NCBI GenBank assembly: GCA_031290635.1
Contig: JAITNE010000078.1
Location: 1 to 16,070 of the forward strand
DNA from: Tannerella sp.
GTDB lineage: Bacteria > Bacteroidota > Bacteroidia > Bacteroidales > Tannerellaceae
Direction: 5' to 3'
Length of the DNA: 16,070 nucleotides
Shown: positions 1 through 6,643 of the stretch, one piece after another
Position numbering within the stretch: position 1 is the stretch's first letter
How the letters are laid out: each line of letters begins with the position of its first letter
Position numbers and translations under genes: made by a program
The notes under the pieces: model-generated
Databases searched by the model: none
What the model was told of the DNA's origin: nothing
The model's input: only the letters and a program-made list of their open reading frames with translations

Positions 1-647
1 GAATAGAGTATGCGGACATTGAAATATTCCGAATCCTGTATGTCTTTGGATTCGAGGCGCTTGTTATCGCCTGTATAATGTATCTCTTTGGCTTTGAGGA
101 GTTTGTTATCTCCAAGTAAATTTGTGACGACAGATTCAGTGCGTTTGAAATATTCTACAGGTCGTCCTTTGGTGTCATAGCGCCATTGTTCATCACTTGC
201 AGATATAGCGCTAAATAGCTGTGTTTCACTGTTTAATACGCAAGTAGTTGAAGCGATGGCTTTGCCTTTTGGGTCAAGCGAGGTTTCAGTAATGGCAACG
301 GTTTTCCAGCCGACTGACGACCATTCTGCGATGGTCATTGTAGTTTTGCCTGATGTGAACGAATAGGCTATCTTTGAGACATTTACATACTCTGATTCCG
401 AAGCATTCCATAGCAGATTCAACTCGCCTGCACGACGTCCTTCGAGGTCGTATTCATAGAGAGTTCTCTCTATTGGTGAGCCATCCGCTCGATAATAGTT
501 AACCTCAAGCAGTTGTTTCTCGGAAAAACCTTTGCGCAAAGCTGTCCGAGCAGGTTCGCGGTTGAGAGGGTTGCGTGCCGACTGAGCCGATGCACACAGC
601 GTTGCCGTCAGGATGACAGCGGATAAAACTAAAATTCTTGTCTTCAT
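1..647 (-). CDS. Secreted protein of unknown function (N-terminal part, cut by window edge)
   Basis: An open frame runs from an ATG at 647 leftwards to the window edge without a stop, giving about 215 residues; the C-terminus lies outside. The N-terminus (MKTRILVLSAVILTATLCASAQ) is a clear Sec signal peptide with a likely cleavage after A-x-A near residue 21, so the product is exported to the periplasm or beyond. The mature part is rich in short beta-type stretches of the form Y-E-Y-D-x-x-G-R and W-R-Y-D-x-K-G-R-P. These recall YD/RHS-type or Bacteroidota secreted beta-repeat proteins, but I do not recognise a specific family. A TATCTTTG promoter box lies about 40 bp upstream. The gene is divergent from the CBM9-like gene at 1391, and the 42-bp repeat array lies between them. 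No function is assigned. Confidence 0.8.
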   Translation of the reverse strand, partial: MKTRILVLSAVILTATLCASAQSARNPLNREPARTALRKGFSEKQLLEVNYYRADGSPIERTLYEYDLEGRRAGELNLLWNASESEYVNVSKIAYSFTSGKTTMTIAEWSSVGWKTVAITETSLDPKGKAIASTTCVLNSETQLFSAISASDEQWRYDTKGRPVEYFKRTESVVTNLLGDNKLLKAKEIHYTGDNKRLESKDIQDSEYFNVRILY

Positions 648-686
648 ACTTATATGTTTTAAAAATTATTTTGAACAATTAAGTTG

Positions 687-716
687 CAAAGATAAATAAA
701 ATATTTAACTTTGCAG
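687..716 (-). promoter_or_regulatory. Bacteroidales-type promoter for the secreted-protein gene
   Basis: On the minus strand TATCTTTG (687-694) matches the Bacteroidales -7 consensus TAnnTTTG. A weak -33 element (CTG, 714-716) lies 19 nt further upstream. The box is about 40 nt from the ATG at 647, which would give a short untranslated leader. The -7 element is convincing and the -33 is poor. Confidence 0.55.
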
Positions 717-798
717 TCGCTATACAAATTTTTTTTGAAGAAAAGCGTTTCTCCTCAACTTGTAATTTCTTGATTTTGTATTATATCTTAGGTTTCCG

Positions 799-1386
799 AG
801 CCTTTCCGGATGTTCGTTAAATAATTTTTTTCGATATCCGAATGATTCTGACGTCATTTTAAGAAATTTTTACAGAAAAACTAATGATTCGGACGTCATT
901 CTACTAATTTTTTACAGAAAAACTAATAGTTCGGAAAACTTGTTTTGAAAAATTTTCGGTCATCCTAATAGTTCGGATGTCTTGTTTTGAAAAATTTTTG
1001 GTCGTCATAATAGTTATGATGTCTTGTTTTGAAAAATTTTCGGTCATCCTAATAGTTCGGATGTCTTGTTTTGAAAAAATTTTAACTTTCCTAATAGTTA
1101 TGATGATTGTTTTTATATAATAATTAACTTTCCTAATAGTTATGACGATTATTTTTACATAATAATTAACTTTCCTAATAGTTATGACGATTGTTTTCAA
1201 GTTATTTCAGACCATCCGAATAGTTATGCTGATAGTTTTCAAAAAATTTTTAACCATCCGAATAGTTATGATGGTCGTTTTTATATAATAATTAACTTTC
1301 AGAATAGTTATGATGATAATATACAAAAAATTTTTAACAGTCCGAATATTTCGGACTATAACTATATAATAATTAATACTTTATTT
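799..1386. repeat. Tandem array of about fourteen 42-bp units
   Basis: The heptamer AATAGTT, or a close variant, recurs at 841, 883, 925, 967, 1009, 1051, 1093, 1135, 1177, 1219, 1261, 1303 and 1345, every step exactly 42 bp. A degenerate unit at 799 continues the register. Each unit has two parts. The first is an imperfect palindrome centred on the heptamer, for example CATCC-n9-GGATG around 962-980, or TCATAA-TAG-TTATGA around 1006-1020. The second is an A/T tract (AAAAATTTT or TATATAATAATTAA). Units fall into neighbouring subtypes: 925-1092 mostly carry TTGAAAAATTTTCGG, while 1093-1176 and 1261-1302 carry TATATAATAATTAACTTTC or a close form. That pattern suggests tandem duplication followed by divergence. 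Despite the divergence no unit has gained or lost a base. The array fills the gap between divergent genes. It is not a CRISPR array, because there are no conserved repeats separated by unique spacers. Confidence 0.93.
1339..1357. promoter_or_regulatory. Perfect palindrome in the gene-proximal repeat unit, candidate operator
   Basis: AGTCCGAA-TAT-TTCGGACT has perfect 8-bp arms and a 3-bp spacer. It straddles the start of the last 42-bp unit, 33 bp before the ATG at 1391. It is the most symmetric version of the palindrome present imperfectly in the other units. No clean TAnnTTTG box lies between it and the gene; the nearest resemblance is TACTTTAT at about 1377-1384. The operator role is inferred. 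Confidence 0.45.
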
Positions 1387-1390
1387 ACTT

Positions 1391-2032
1391 ATGAGATCAT
1401 TAAAAGTACCTTTTTCGCCGACATTAGACGGCATTGAGCTTAAAGAGACCGCAATTTTAATGGAGACCGCAGCGCTTCGACAAAGCATCGACATTATAAA
1501 TTGGCCGGAATACGGCTACAAACCTGTTGTATCCGTAGATGTAGCTCGCGGGAAGAACGACTTGTACCTCCATTATTTCGTGCGAGGACTGTCGCTCAAA
1601 GCCATCGCCGACAAGGATGGCGAATTCGTGCATCCGGATAGCTGTGTGGAGTTCTTCATGCGAAAATCAGACCGTCCGGAATACACTAATTTTGAGTTCA
1701 ACTGCATCGGTACATGCCTCGCAGCACGCGGTGCAGACCGCCACAAGCGCACTCAATTTACCGACGAAGAGTACCGCCGAATCCGTCGCTACACGAGCAT
1801 TCAACGCGAATCGTTCGCCGAGCGAACCGGCATCTATTCCTGGGAATTAACAGTCGCGATACCATTTGAATTGATGGGTCTGGACGCAGCACAATTGCCG
1901 TCGCAGATTCGCGGTAACTTTTACAAGTGCGCCGACGAAACCGCTAATCCTCATTATGTTACGTGGAGTCCAATCGAACTGCCAAAACCCGATTATCATT
2001 GTCCTGAACACTTCGGAGAGATACGTTTTTAA
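1391..2032 (+). CDS. CBM9-like carbohydrate-binding domain protein, cytoplasmic
   Basis: This 213-residue protein is essentially a single domain of the Bacteroidota CBM9-like family (Pfam CBM9_2 type). Recognisable blocks are the core around residues 45-70 (KPVVSVDVARG then LYLHYFVRG), the acidic D-S-C-V-E-F-F strand near residues 83-89, and N-F-E-F-N around 100-104. Later blocks are Y-S-W-E-L-T-V-A-I-P-F around 148-158 and the C-terminal H-F-G-E-I-R-F. Family members bind sugars or occur as stand-alone proteins whose ligands are mostly untested. There is no signal peptide, so it is probably cytoplasmic. The next gene follows after 14 bp on the same strand, suggesting co-transcription. The 42-bp array lies immediately upstream and ends 4 bp before the ATG, so it must contain or overlap the promoter. 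Family assignment is fairly sure, ligand unknown. Confidence 0.82.
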   Translation: MRSLKVPFSPTLDGIELKETAILMETAALRQSIDIINWPEYGYKPVVSVDVARGKNDLYLHYFVRGLSLKAIADKDGEFVHPDSCVEFFMRKSDRPEYTNFEFNCIGTCLAARGADRHKRTQFTDEEYRRIRRYTSIQRESFAERTGIYSWELTVAIPFELMGLDAAQLPSQIRGNFYKCADETANPHYVTWSPIELPKPDYHCPEHFGEIRF

Positions 2033-2046
2033 TCCTAAAACAGCAG

Positions 2047-2526
2047 ATGCAATCATCCAAAATCCCTTTGAATCTGCCTCCGATAGAAGGGCGAATATCC
2101 GAAGATAATGGTAAAACGCTAATCTATGACGAGTTACGCGGTAAAAAGATTGTGCTTACACCGGAAGAACATGTGCGTCAACGCTTTGTTAATTTCCTGA
2201 TAACAGTCAAAAATTTTCCTCCGGAACGAATAGCTAACGAGGTAAGTATCAACGTAAACAATACCTCCAAACGCTGTGATACTGTTGTGTATGACAACTA
2301 TCTCGATCCGCTTGTAATTGTAGAATACAAAGCGCCGGATGTACCGATAACAAAAGCAGTTTTCGAGCAGATAGCGCGTTACAACTTAGCTTTACGAGCG
2401 CCATATCTTATTGTTAGCAACGGTTTGACCCACTATTGCTGCCATATCGATTATGTTTCGATGTCTTACTCGTTTCTTAAAGATATTCCATTGTTTGAGG
2501 AGATAAGTAGAGACCAAGCACAATAG
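2047..2526 (+). CDS. HsdR N-terminal-like PD-(D/E)xK domain protein (HSDR_N_2 type)
   Basis: This 159-residue protein matches the small stand-alone proteins of Bacteroidota that resemble the N-terminal nuclease domain of type I restriction subunit R. The visible nuclease core is R-C-D-T-V-V (D78), then I-V-E-Y-K (E93, K95), with a Q-x-x-x-Y motif at Q108/Y112 (Q-I-A-R-Y). The order D, E-x-K, Q fits the PD-(D/E)xK fold, and E65 could supply the upstream acidic residue. The helicase/translocase part of HsdR is absent and no HsdM or HsdS gene is nearby, so this is not a restriction system. In related genomes such proteins are common housekeeping-associated genes of unknown role. The start ATG is 14 bp after the preceding stop, suggesting an operon with the CBM9-like gene. 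Nuclease activity is inferred from residues only. Confidence 0.8.
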   Translation: MQSSKIPLNLPPIEGRISEDNGKTLIYDELRGKKIVLTPEEHVRQRFVNFLITVKNFPPERIANEVSINVNNTSKRCDTVVYDNYLDPLVIVEYKAPDVPITKAVFEQIARYNLALRAPYLIVSNGLTHYCCHIDYVSMSYSFLKDIPLFEEISRDQAQ

Positions 2527-2744
2527 CAAGCTCACTAAGATGGTGAAGATGAGAGGATTTCAGAGATATGCAGATTAGGAAACAGAGATTGCTGCGTATC
2601 TTATTGAAAAGGTAACAATTTTCATGTCCGATGTTTCATTTCTACTTGGTTGAACTTTTTACAGGGATTTGTAATGACGGAGCGCTGACAGTAACGTCCT
2701 GAATGTGAACTGTTCTACCATGGATTTACCTGATTTTGCCATAG

Positions 2745-2787
2745 CATATAAAACAAAACCCTCCGCCAATTGAGAATTGACGGAGGG
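2745..2787 (-). terminator. Rho-independent terminator of the susC operon
   Basis: On the minus strand the transcript leaving the DUF4998 gene reaches CCCTCCG-T-CAATT, loop CTC, AATTG-G-CGGAGGG (2759-2787). This is a 13-bp stem with one mismatch, followed by TTTTGTTTTAT (2745-2758). It lies about 35 bp beyond the stop codon. The stretch 2527-2744 shows no supported gene, only a short interrupted frame. Confidence 0.88.
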
Positions 2788-2820
2788 TCGCCGGTTTTAG
2801 CCGTCGGGCAAGCTCAGCCC

Positions 2821-3483
2821 TTACAGCGTATATACTCTCGGCAGGGCGTTGACTTCATCAAGGCCGTTGACGGGGATGAAGGTTGTAACTACCGAAACGT
2901 CTGTGCCGGCTTGTGCGCCAGGTAGTGGGGTTTCGGTGGAGTCGTTCTCTACCTTGATTACCTGTTTTACGCCTTCGTCGTCAACGTAAGAAACGGTTGT
3001 GTATAGGATTGTTACCGATTCGACGTCGCCCCAGGTGATTTTGGTTGTGTTGATTGAAGCGACGGGACGGTTGCTTAGTCCGGCGATGTATCTGTCGCCA
3101 TAGATGCTGACGCTGATTTCGCTGAAGGTTGTGTTCACGGAGTGGTGACCTTCGTTGTCCTTAGTAACAAACTGGAATACATACGCGCCTTCGGGTACGG
3201 AGAAAGTTAACTCGTGGTGCGTCGGTATGTTGTCCTGGCGAGTAATCTGTACTACGGTCGAATCTTTGCCTTCATTCCAGTAAATGACGGTTTTCTTGAC
3301 GCGAGGGTCGGAGTTGATGAACCAGTTGACACGGACGCGGTTGTATCCCGGAGAGGCTTCGATTGAATCGACTACTCCGGTGTAAATCGTTTCGCCACGG
3401 TCGATGTATTCCTGATTGATATTGTTCATATCGTCGCATCCGATGAACAAAGTAAGGATAATTAATACTGTTATTATTTTCAT
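2821..3483 (-). CDS. DUF4998 family surface lipoprotein of the susC operon
   Basis: The start is taken at 3483 (MKIITVLIILTLFIGCDD), giving 220 residues. The frame stays open further upstream, but that part overlaps the preceding gene and has no signal. The N-terminus is a lipoprotein signal peptide with Cys16 as the lipidation site, followed by acidic residues (C-D-D), as is common in Bacteroidota outer-membrane lipoproteins. The body, about residues 30-190, has a fibronectin-like beta pattern (Y-N-R-V-R-V-N-W-F, K-K-T-V-I-Y-W-N-E-G, G-A-Y-V-F-Q-F-V-T-K-D-N-E-G) that matches DUF4998. This family is found next to DUF5000 lipoproteins in Sus-like loci. Its likely role is a surface glycan-binding or structural accessory of the SusCD importer. 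It is the last gene of the operon, 13 bp after the previous stop and just before the terminator. The function is inferred from context. Confidence 0.8.
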   Translation of the reverse strand: MKIITVLIILTLFIGCDDMNNINQEYIDRGETIYTGVVDSIEASPGYNRVRVNWFINSDPRVKKTVIYWNEGKDSTVVQITRQDNIPTHHELTFSVPEGAYVFQFVTKDNEGHHSVNTTFSEISVSIYGDRYIAGLSNRPVASINTTKITWGDVESVTILYTTVSYVDDEGVKQVIKVENDSTETPLPGAQAGTDVSVVTTFIPVNGLDEVNALPRVYTL

Positions 3484-3496
3484 AGCTACATTGTTT

Positions 3497-4711
3497 TTAA
3501 TTGTCAATAAAATCATCTCCATAGAAGGATATTTCTGCAAAGTGAAGTGCGGCAGAGTTTGCCCAGGTCTGAGATACTTCAAAGCGGACATACCGTACTT
3601 GATCGGTTTCGAGCGGGATTGGGAAGTTGAATCCGGCATCCTGTACGGCTTTGTCAAGCTCATTATATTGTGAGCCGGGCAGTCCGGAGGGCTTCACGAC
3701 TTCGTAGTCTCCGATAAGAAACCAGTCGGCTTTCCAGTCGTTGCTTCGCCAGTAGTCCTGGTCGGATTTCTCATGCAGGAGTTCTTTTGTGCCCCAAACC
3801 TGGAAAAAGCGGAGGTTGTGTTGACCGTAGTAATATGATTCGGCACGGGAATAAAGCACGAAACGGCTGAGTTTGGCTTCTACATCCATGCCGAAACAGA
3901 TTGTGAAATGTTGCGGCGGCGTACCGTCGGCTACTCCGGGTTCGGTATGCCAGATAGTGTTGAGGTCGTTGTCCCAGGTGAATGAGAGCGGTCGTCCGCT
4001 TCTGACGGAGGTGTTGTCGCCCGGAAGGGCTACTTCAAAGAATTTCTTCTTGTCGAGCATTTCCTCAAAGAAGGGAGATCGTCTGACGGAGAGCGTGTCG
4101 GACTTGTTACCCCACTTGTCGCGCAGATAGACTCCCCAAAGGCGTTCGTCGGTGTCGAAGCCGCGGAGGGAGAAACTGCCCTGTTCTTCGTTGTTGAAGG
4201 TGATTTCGTAGTCTTGCAACACGCCGACGGAATCTTCGACCATAAAGGAAAAGCATATTTCGGTTTTGGTGGGATTATCCCATTTGGCGGTGATGCCTCC
4301 GAAGTCGGGTATGACGTCGATAGAGCCGAGTATGGTGAAGATAGGCGGCGTTGTAGGGGTGAAACTGCGGACGACGGGCGATGAGGAGTTTTCGCTGTGG
4401 TCAACGAGGTAAAGAGTTATCTCGACAGGATTCGTCGAACCAAGTCCTTCTACAAGGAGATAGTTGTTGTAGATGGATGAACGCACAATGCGTTTCACTC
4501 CGTTGGACATAAATTCGCCTTTCACGTAGGAGATGTCGGTTTCGACGGGTAGCTTAAAGTAGATTTTTGCTCCGCCGGGGATGCTTTCGACTGTAGTTAC
4601 CTCAAGCGCTTGAGGGGCTATCTTGTCAGTCGAATTAGGCTCAAACTTCGATTCTGCACAGGCAGTAATCAAAAGCGCTATCAATATTGAAATAAAAATA
4701 TTTGTCTTCAT
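3497..4711 (-). CDS. DUF4959/DUF5126/DUF5000 (discoidin-like) surface lipoprotein
   Basis: This is a 404-residue lipoprotein with signal peptide MKTNIFISILIALLITAC and lipid-anchored Cys18. Three regions can be seen. Residues about 22-118 form a DUF4959 beta-sandwich (I-P-G-G-A-K-I-Y-F-K-L-P then Y-V-K-G-E-F). Residues about 125-225 are DUF5126-like (G-G-I-T-A-K-W-D-N-P and W-G-V-Y-L-R-D-K-W-G-N-K-S-D-T). Residues about 240-402 are a DUF5000 / F5-8-type-C discoidin-like domain (L-S-F-T-W-D-N-D-L-N-T-I-W-H-T, ending R-Y-V-R-F-E-V-S-Q-T-W and H-F-A-E-I-S-F-Y-G). Discoidin folds commonly bind carbohydrates, and these lipoproteins occupy the SusE/SusF position in many Bacteroidota loci. The gene lies 27 bp after susD and 13 bp before the DUF4998 gene, so all are probably on one transcript. 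Architecture is confident, ligand unknown. Confidence 0.88.
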   Translation of the reverse strand: MKTNIFISILIALLITACAESKFEPNSTDKIAPQALEVTTVESIPGGAKIYFKLPVETDISYVKGEFMSNGVKRIVRSSIYNNYLLVEGLGSTNPVEITLYLVDHSENSSSPVVRSFTPTTPPIFTILGSIDVIPDFGGITAKWDNPTKTEICFSFMVEDSVGVLQDYEITFNNEEQGSFSLRGFDTDERLWGVYLRDKWGNKSDTLSVRRSPFFEEMLDKKKFFEVALPGDNTSVRSGRPLSFTWDNDLNTIWHTEPGVADGTPPQHFTICFGMDVEAKLSRFVLYSRAESYYYGQHNLRFFQVWGTKELLHEKSDQDYWRSNDWKADWFLIGDYEVVKPSGLPGSQYNELDKAVQDAGFNFPIPLETDQVRYVRFEVSQTWANSAALHFAEISFYGDDFIDN

Positions 4712-4738
4712 ATAAATTATAAGTTATAAATTAGAAAT

Positions 4739-6631
4739 TTACCATCCCGGGTTTTGTACCAGATTGGAGTTGACCGTGAGGGTGCTTATCTTGAGAGGCC
4801 ATAAATAATGCTTCTGATTATATGTACGGTTATCGAGATAAGTTACTATGTTGTAGTATGACAGGTCGGTTGTTCCTTGATAGTTCCAACCGCGGATCGA
4901 TTCGCTAAAATATTGTGAAGCATCTTTCCAGCGGCGCAAATCCCAGAAGCGTTCACCTTCAAAGGACAGTTCTATTGTCCGTTCGTGTTTGATGATTTCG
5001 CGTAAACCTTCCTGATTGTAGGGTTTATTGCGGAAAGCTTGAGCCGCATTTGCGTAAGCCTCTCGGATTGGCGGAATACCGGCGCGAATACGAATAGAAT
5101 CTATATATCCGTAAACCGTTTCGGAAGGACCGCTCATCTCGTTGAGCGCCTCGGCATAGAGGAGGTACAAGTCGGCAAGTCGTATTATCGGCATCGAATA
5201 GCGTCGCGGAGTAGTATAAGACGTTCCGGCGGCGATTTCGGTAGGAACAAGTTTTTTCACGTAATAACCGGTCGGGATATGAAAGCCTTCGACCTTGTAA
5301 CCTTGAGCTTCGGCGCTACGCTGTTTGATGACTGCCTGTTCTGAGCCCTGACTTGTTGCGAATTTACCGCGGTCGAATCCCAGATAAGCATAAAAACGCG
5401 GTTCACGGTAGAAATTCATTCTCGCAGTAATTTCATCCGTACCGATATAGTCTTTATGCCAGTCGGCCAGAGCGCCGTCCACCTTCTGAGTCTCGAAGCG
5501 ACGCGTAATATCCCATGCAGGGTCTTCATCTATCGGCAGACCGTTGTAAGTATAAAACTGTTCTACGATATTGAGCGTCGCGCAGACTTCCGACACCGAA
5601 GTGCCTTCGGTATAGAATTGCGGGCAACAATATCTCTGTAGTTCGTCCGTACTGTTTGTGGCCGGCCAGATGATTTCGTCATTATAGCGGTCGGTTACAG
5701 GACCTCTCAGCGCATATTCCAGCTTTCGGGTAGCCGAAAGGTTCTGAGCATTGCCGGGAGGATTGTATTGATAGAGGCGATGTCCGGCATATTTAGCGAC
5801 GTCGATAGCATCTTTGATGGCTGTCGCGGCGCGTTCCCACTTTTTAGGGTCGTAGTTGACGGGAAACAGATTCTTCTGACGATTGTCAATGAACGAAGCA
5901 TAGTCCGCATTACCGTTGCTGAAAGGGCTTGCGTCCCAGACTAAGACTTTTGCCTTAATAGCTTTGGCGGCAGCCTGGGTTATGCGTCCCATTTGTTCGA
6001 TAGGATTATCTACCGTCTCCATCAGGTCGGGCATGGCTTCGTCGAGCAGTTCTACTATATAAGTGGTTACTTCGTCGACCGGTTCGCGATAAACGCGGGT
6101 TTGTTCGGGCGTCGCATTGACCGCGAAATTCTCCCTTATAATAGGAACAGGACCGTAAAGCTGCATCAGGAAGAAGTGAATATAAGCCTTGACGCATTTC
6201 ACTTCGGCGCACCACTGTATCATTTCGTACTGTTCGAGGTCGGGCACCTTGTTGATGTTTTCGAGAAAGATATTGCAGTCTCTCAGACCTACAAACATGT
6301 TACGGCCGTCGCGTGCACCGTCCCAGTAGTTTTGGATAGGGTCGCTTGCCTGCTGCTGTCCGCGTACTATCTTCGCGCCGGAGCGTTCTCTGATGCCGCT
6401 GTTGTCGATATTCCAGAAGAACTCGTCGCCGCCGACCATCGCAGGGTAAGTGAATACGTTAGCGAAGTTAGGCAGATAGTTGTAGCATGAGAAGAAGAAC
6501 TTTTCAGCATTTATTCTGGTCGAGAAGGCATTGTCCATAGTGGCCGTTCCTTCGGGCACTACATTCAGATAGTCGCAGCCTGAAGTTATAGCGAGCAATC
6601 CGATAAATAAAATTTTGATATATGATTTCAT
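4739..6631 (-). CDS. susD: SusD/RagB family nutrient-binding outer-membrane lipoprotein
   Basis: This 630-residue protein begins with a lipoprotein signal peptide (Cys19 in I-T-S-G-C-D-Y-L) and the typical mature start D-Y-L-N-V-V-P-E-G. The helical TPR-rich core is recognisable from the C-A-E-V-K-C-V-K-A-Y-I-H-F-F-L-M-Q-L-Y-G-P-V-P block around residues 140-165 and the C-terminal signature I-I-R-L-A-D-L-Y-L-L-Y-A-E-A-L-N. Later come E-R-T-I-E-L-S-F-E-G-E-R-F-W-D-L-R-R-W and a terminus ending N-P-G-W, all hallmarks of SusD. SusD proteins sit as a hinged lid on the SusC barrel and capture oligosaccharides or other nutrients. It follows susC by 12 bp, the usual pairing. Substrate specificity cannot be read from the sequence. 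The gene symbol denotes the family, not orthology to the starch protein. Confidence 0.97.
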   Translation of the reverse strand: MKSYIKILFIGLLAITSGCDYLNVVPEGTATMDNAFSTRINAEKFFFSCYNYLPNFANVFTYPAMVGGDEFFWNIDNSGIRERSGAKIVRGQQQASDPIQNYWDGARDGRNMFVGLRDCNIFLENINKVPDLEQYEMIQWCAEVKCVKAYIHFFLMQLYGPVPIIRENFAVNATPEQTRVYREPVDEVTTYIVELLDEAMPDLMETVDNPIEQMGRITQAAAKAIKAKVLVWDASPFSNGNADYASFIDNRQKNLFPVNYDPKKWERAATAIKDAIDVAKYAGHRLYQYNPPGNAQNLSATRKLEYALRGPVTDRYNDEIIWPATNSTDELQRYCCPQFYTEGTSVSEVCATLNIVEQFYTYNGLPIDEDPAWDITRRFETQKVDGALADWHKDYIGTDEITARMNFYREPRFYAYLGFDRGKFATSQGSEQAVIKQRSAEAQGYKVEGFHIPTGYYVKKLVPTEIAAGTSYTTPRRYSMPIIRLADLYLLYAEALNEMSGPSETVYGYIDSIRIRAGIPPIREAYANAAQAFRNKPYNQEGLREIIKHERTIELSFEGERFWDLRRWKDASQYFSESIRGWNYQGTTDLSYYNIVTYLDNRTYNQKHYLWPLKISTLTVNSNLVQNPGW

Positions 6632-6643
6632 AAGATATGATGA

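Noticed and set aside
904..1200. 98-codon minus-strand frame encoding 14-residue repeats (I-R-T-I-R-M-T-E-N-F-S-K-Q-D type) in the 42-bp array
   Set aside because: The frame stays open only because 42 is a multiple of three. It covers about half of the units, other units contain stops in the same frame, there is no promoter box or signal, and the composition is that of A/T-rich repeat DNA.
799..1386. CRISPR array
   Set aside because: Variation is spread through the whole unit. There are no conserved repeats separated by unique spacers, and no cas genes are present.
2047..2526. Type I restriction-modification system
   Set aside because: Only a stand-alone N-terminal-like domain is present; no helicase part and no HsdM or HsdS gene is found.
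3484..3663. Longer N-terminus for the DUF4998 lipoprotein
   Set aside because: The extra 60 codons overlap the preceding gene, and the lipoprotein signal peptide starts exactly at the ATG at 3483.
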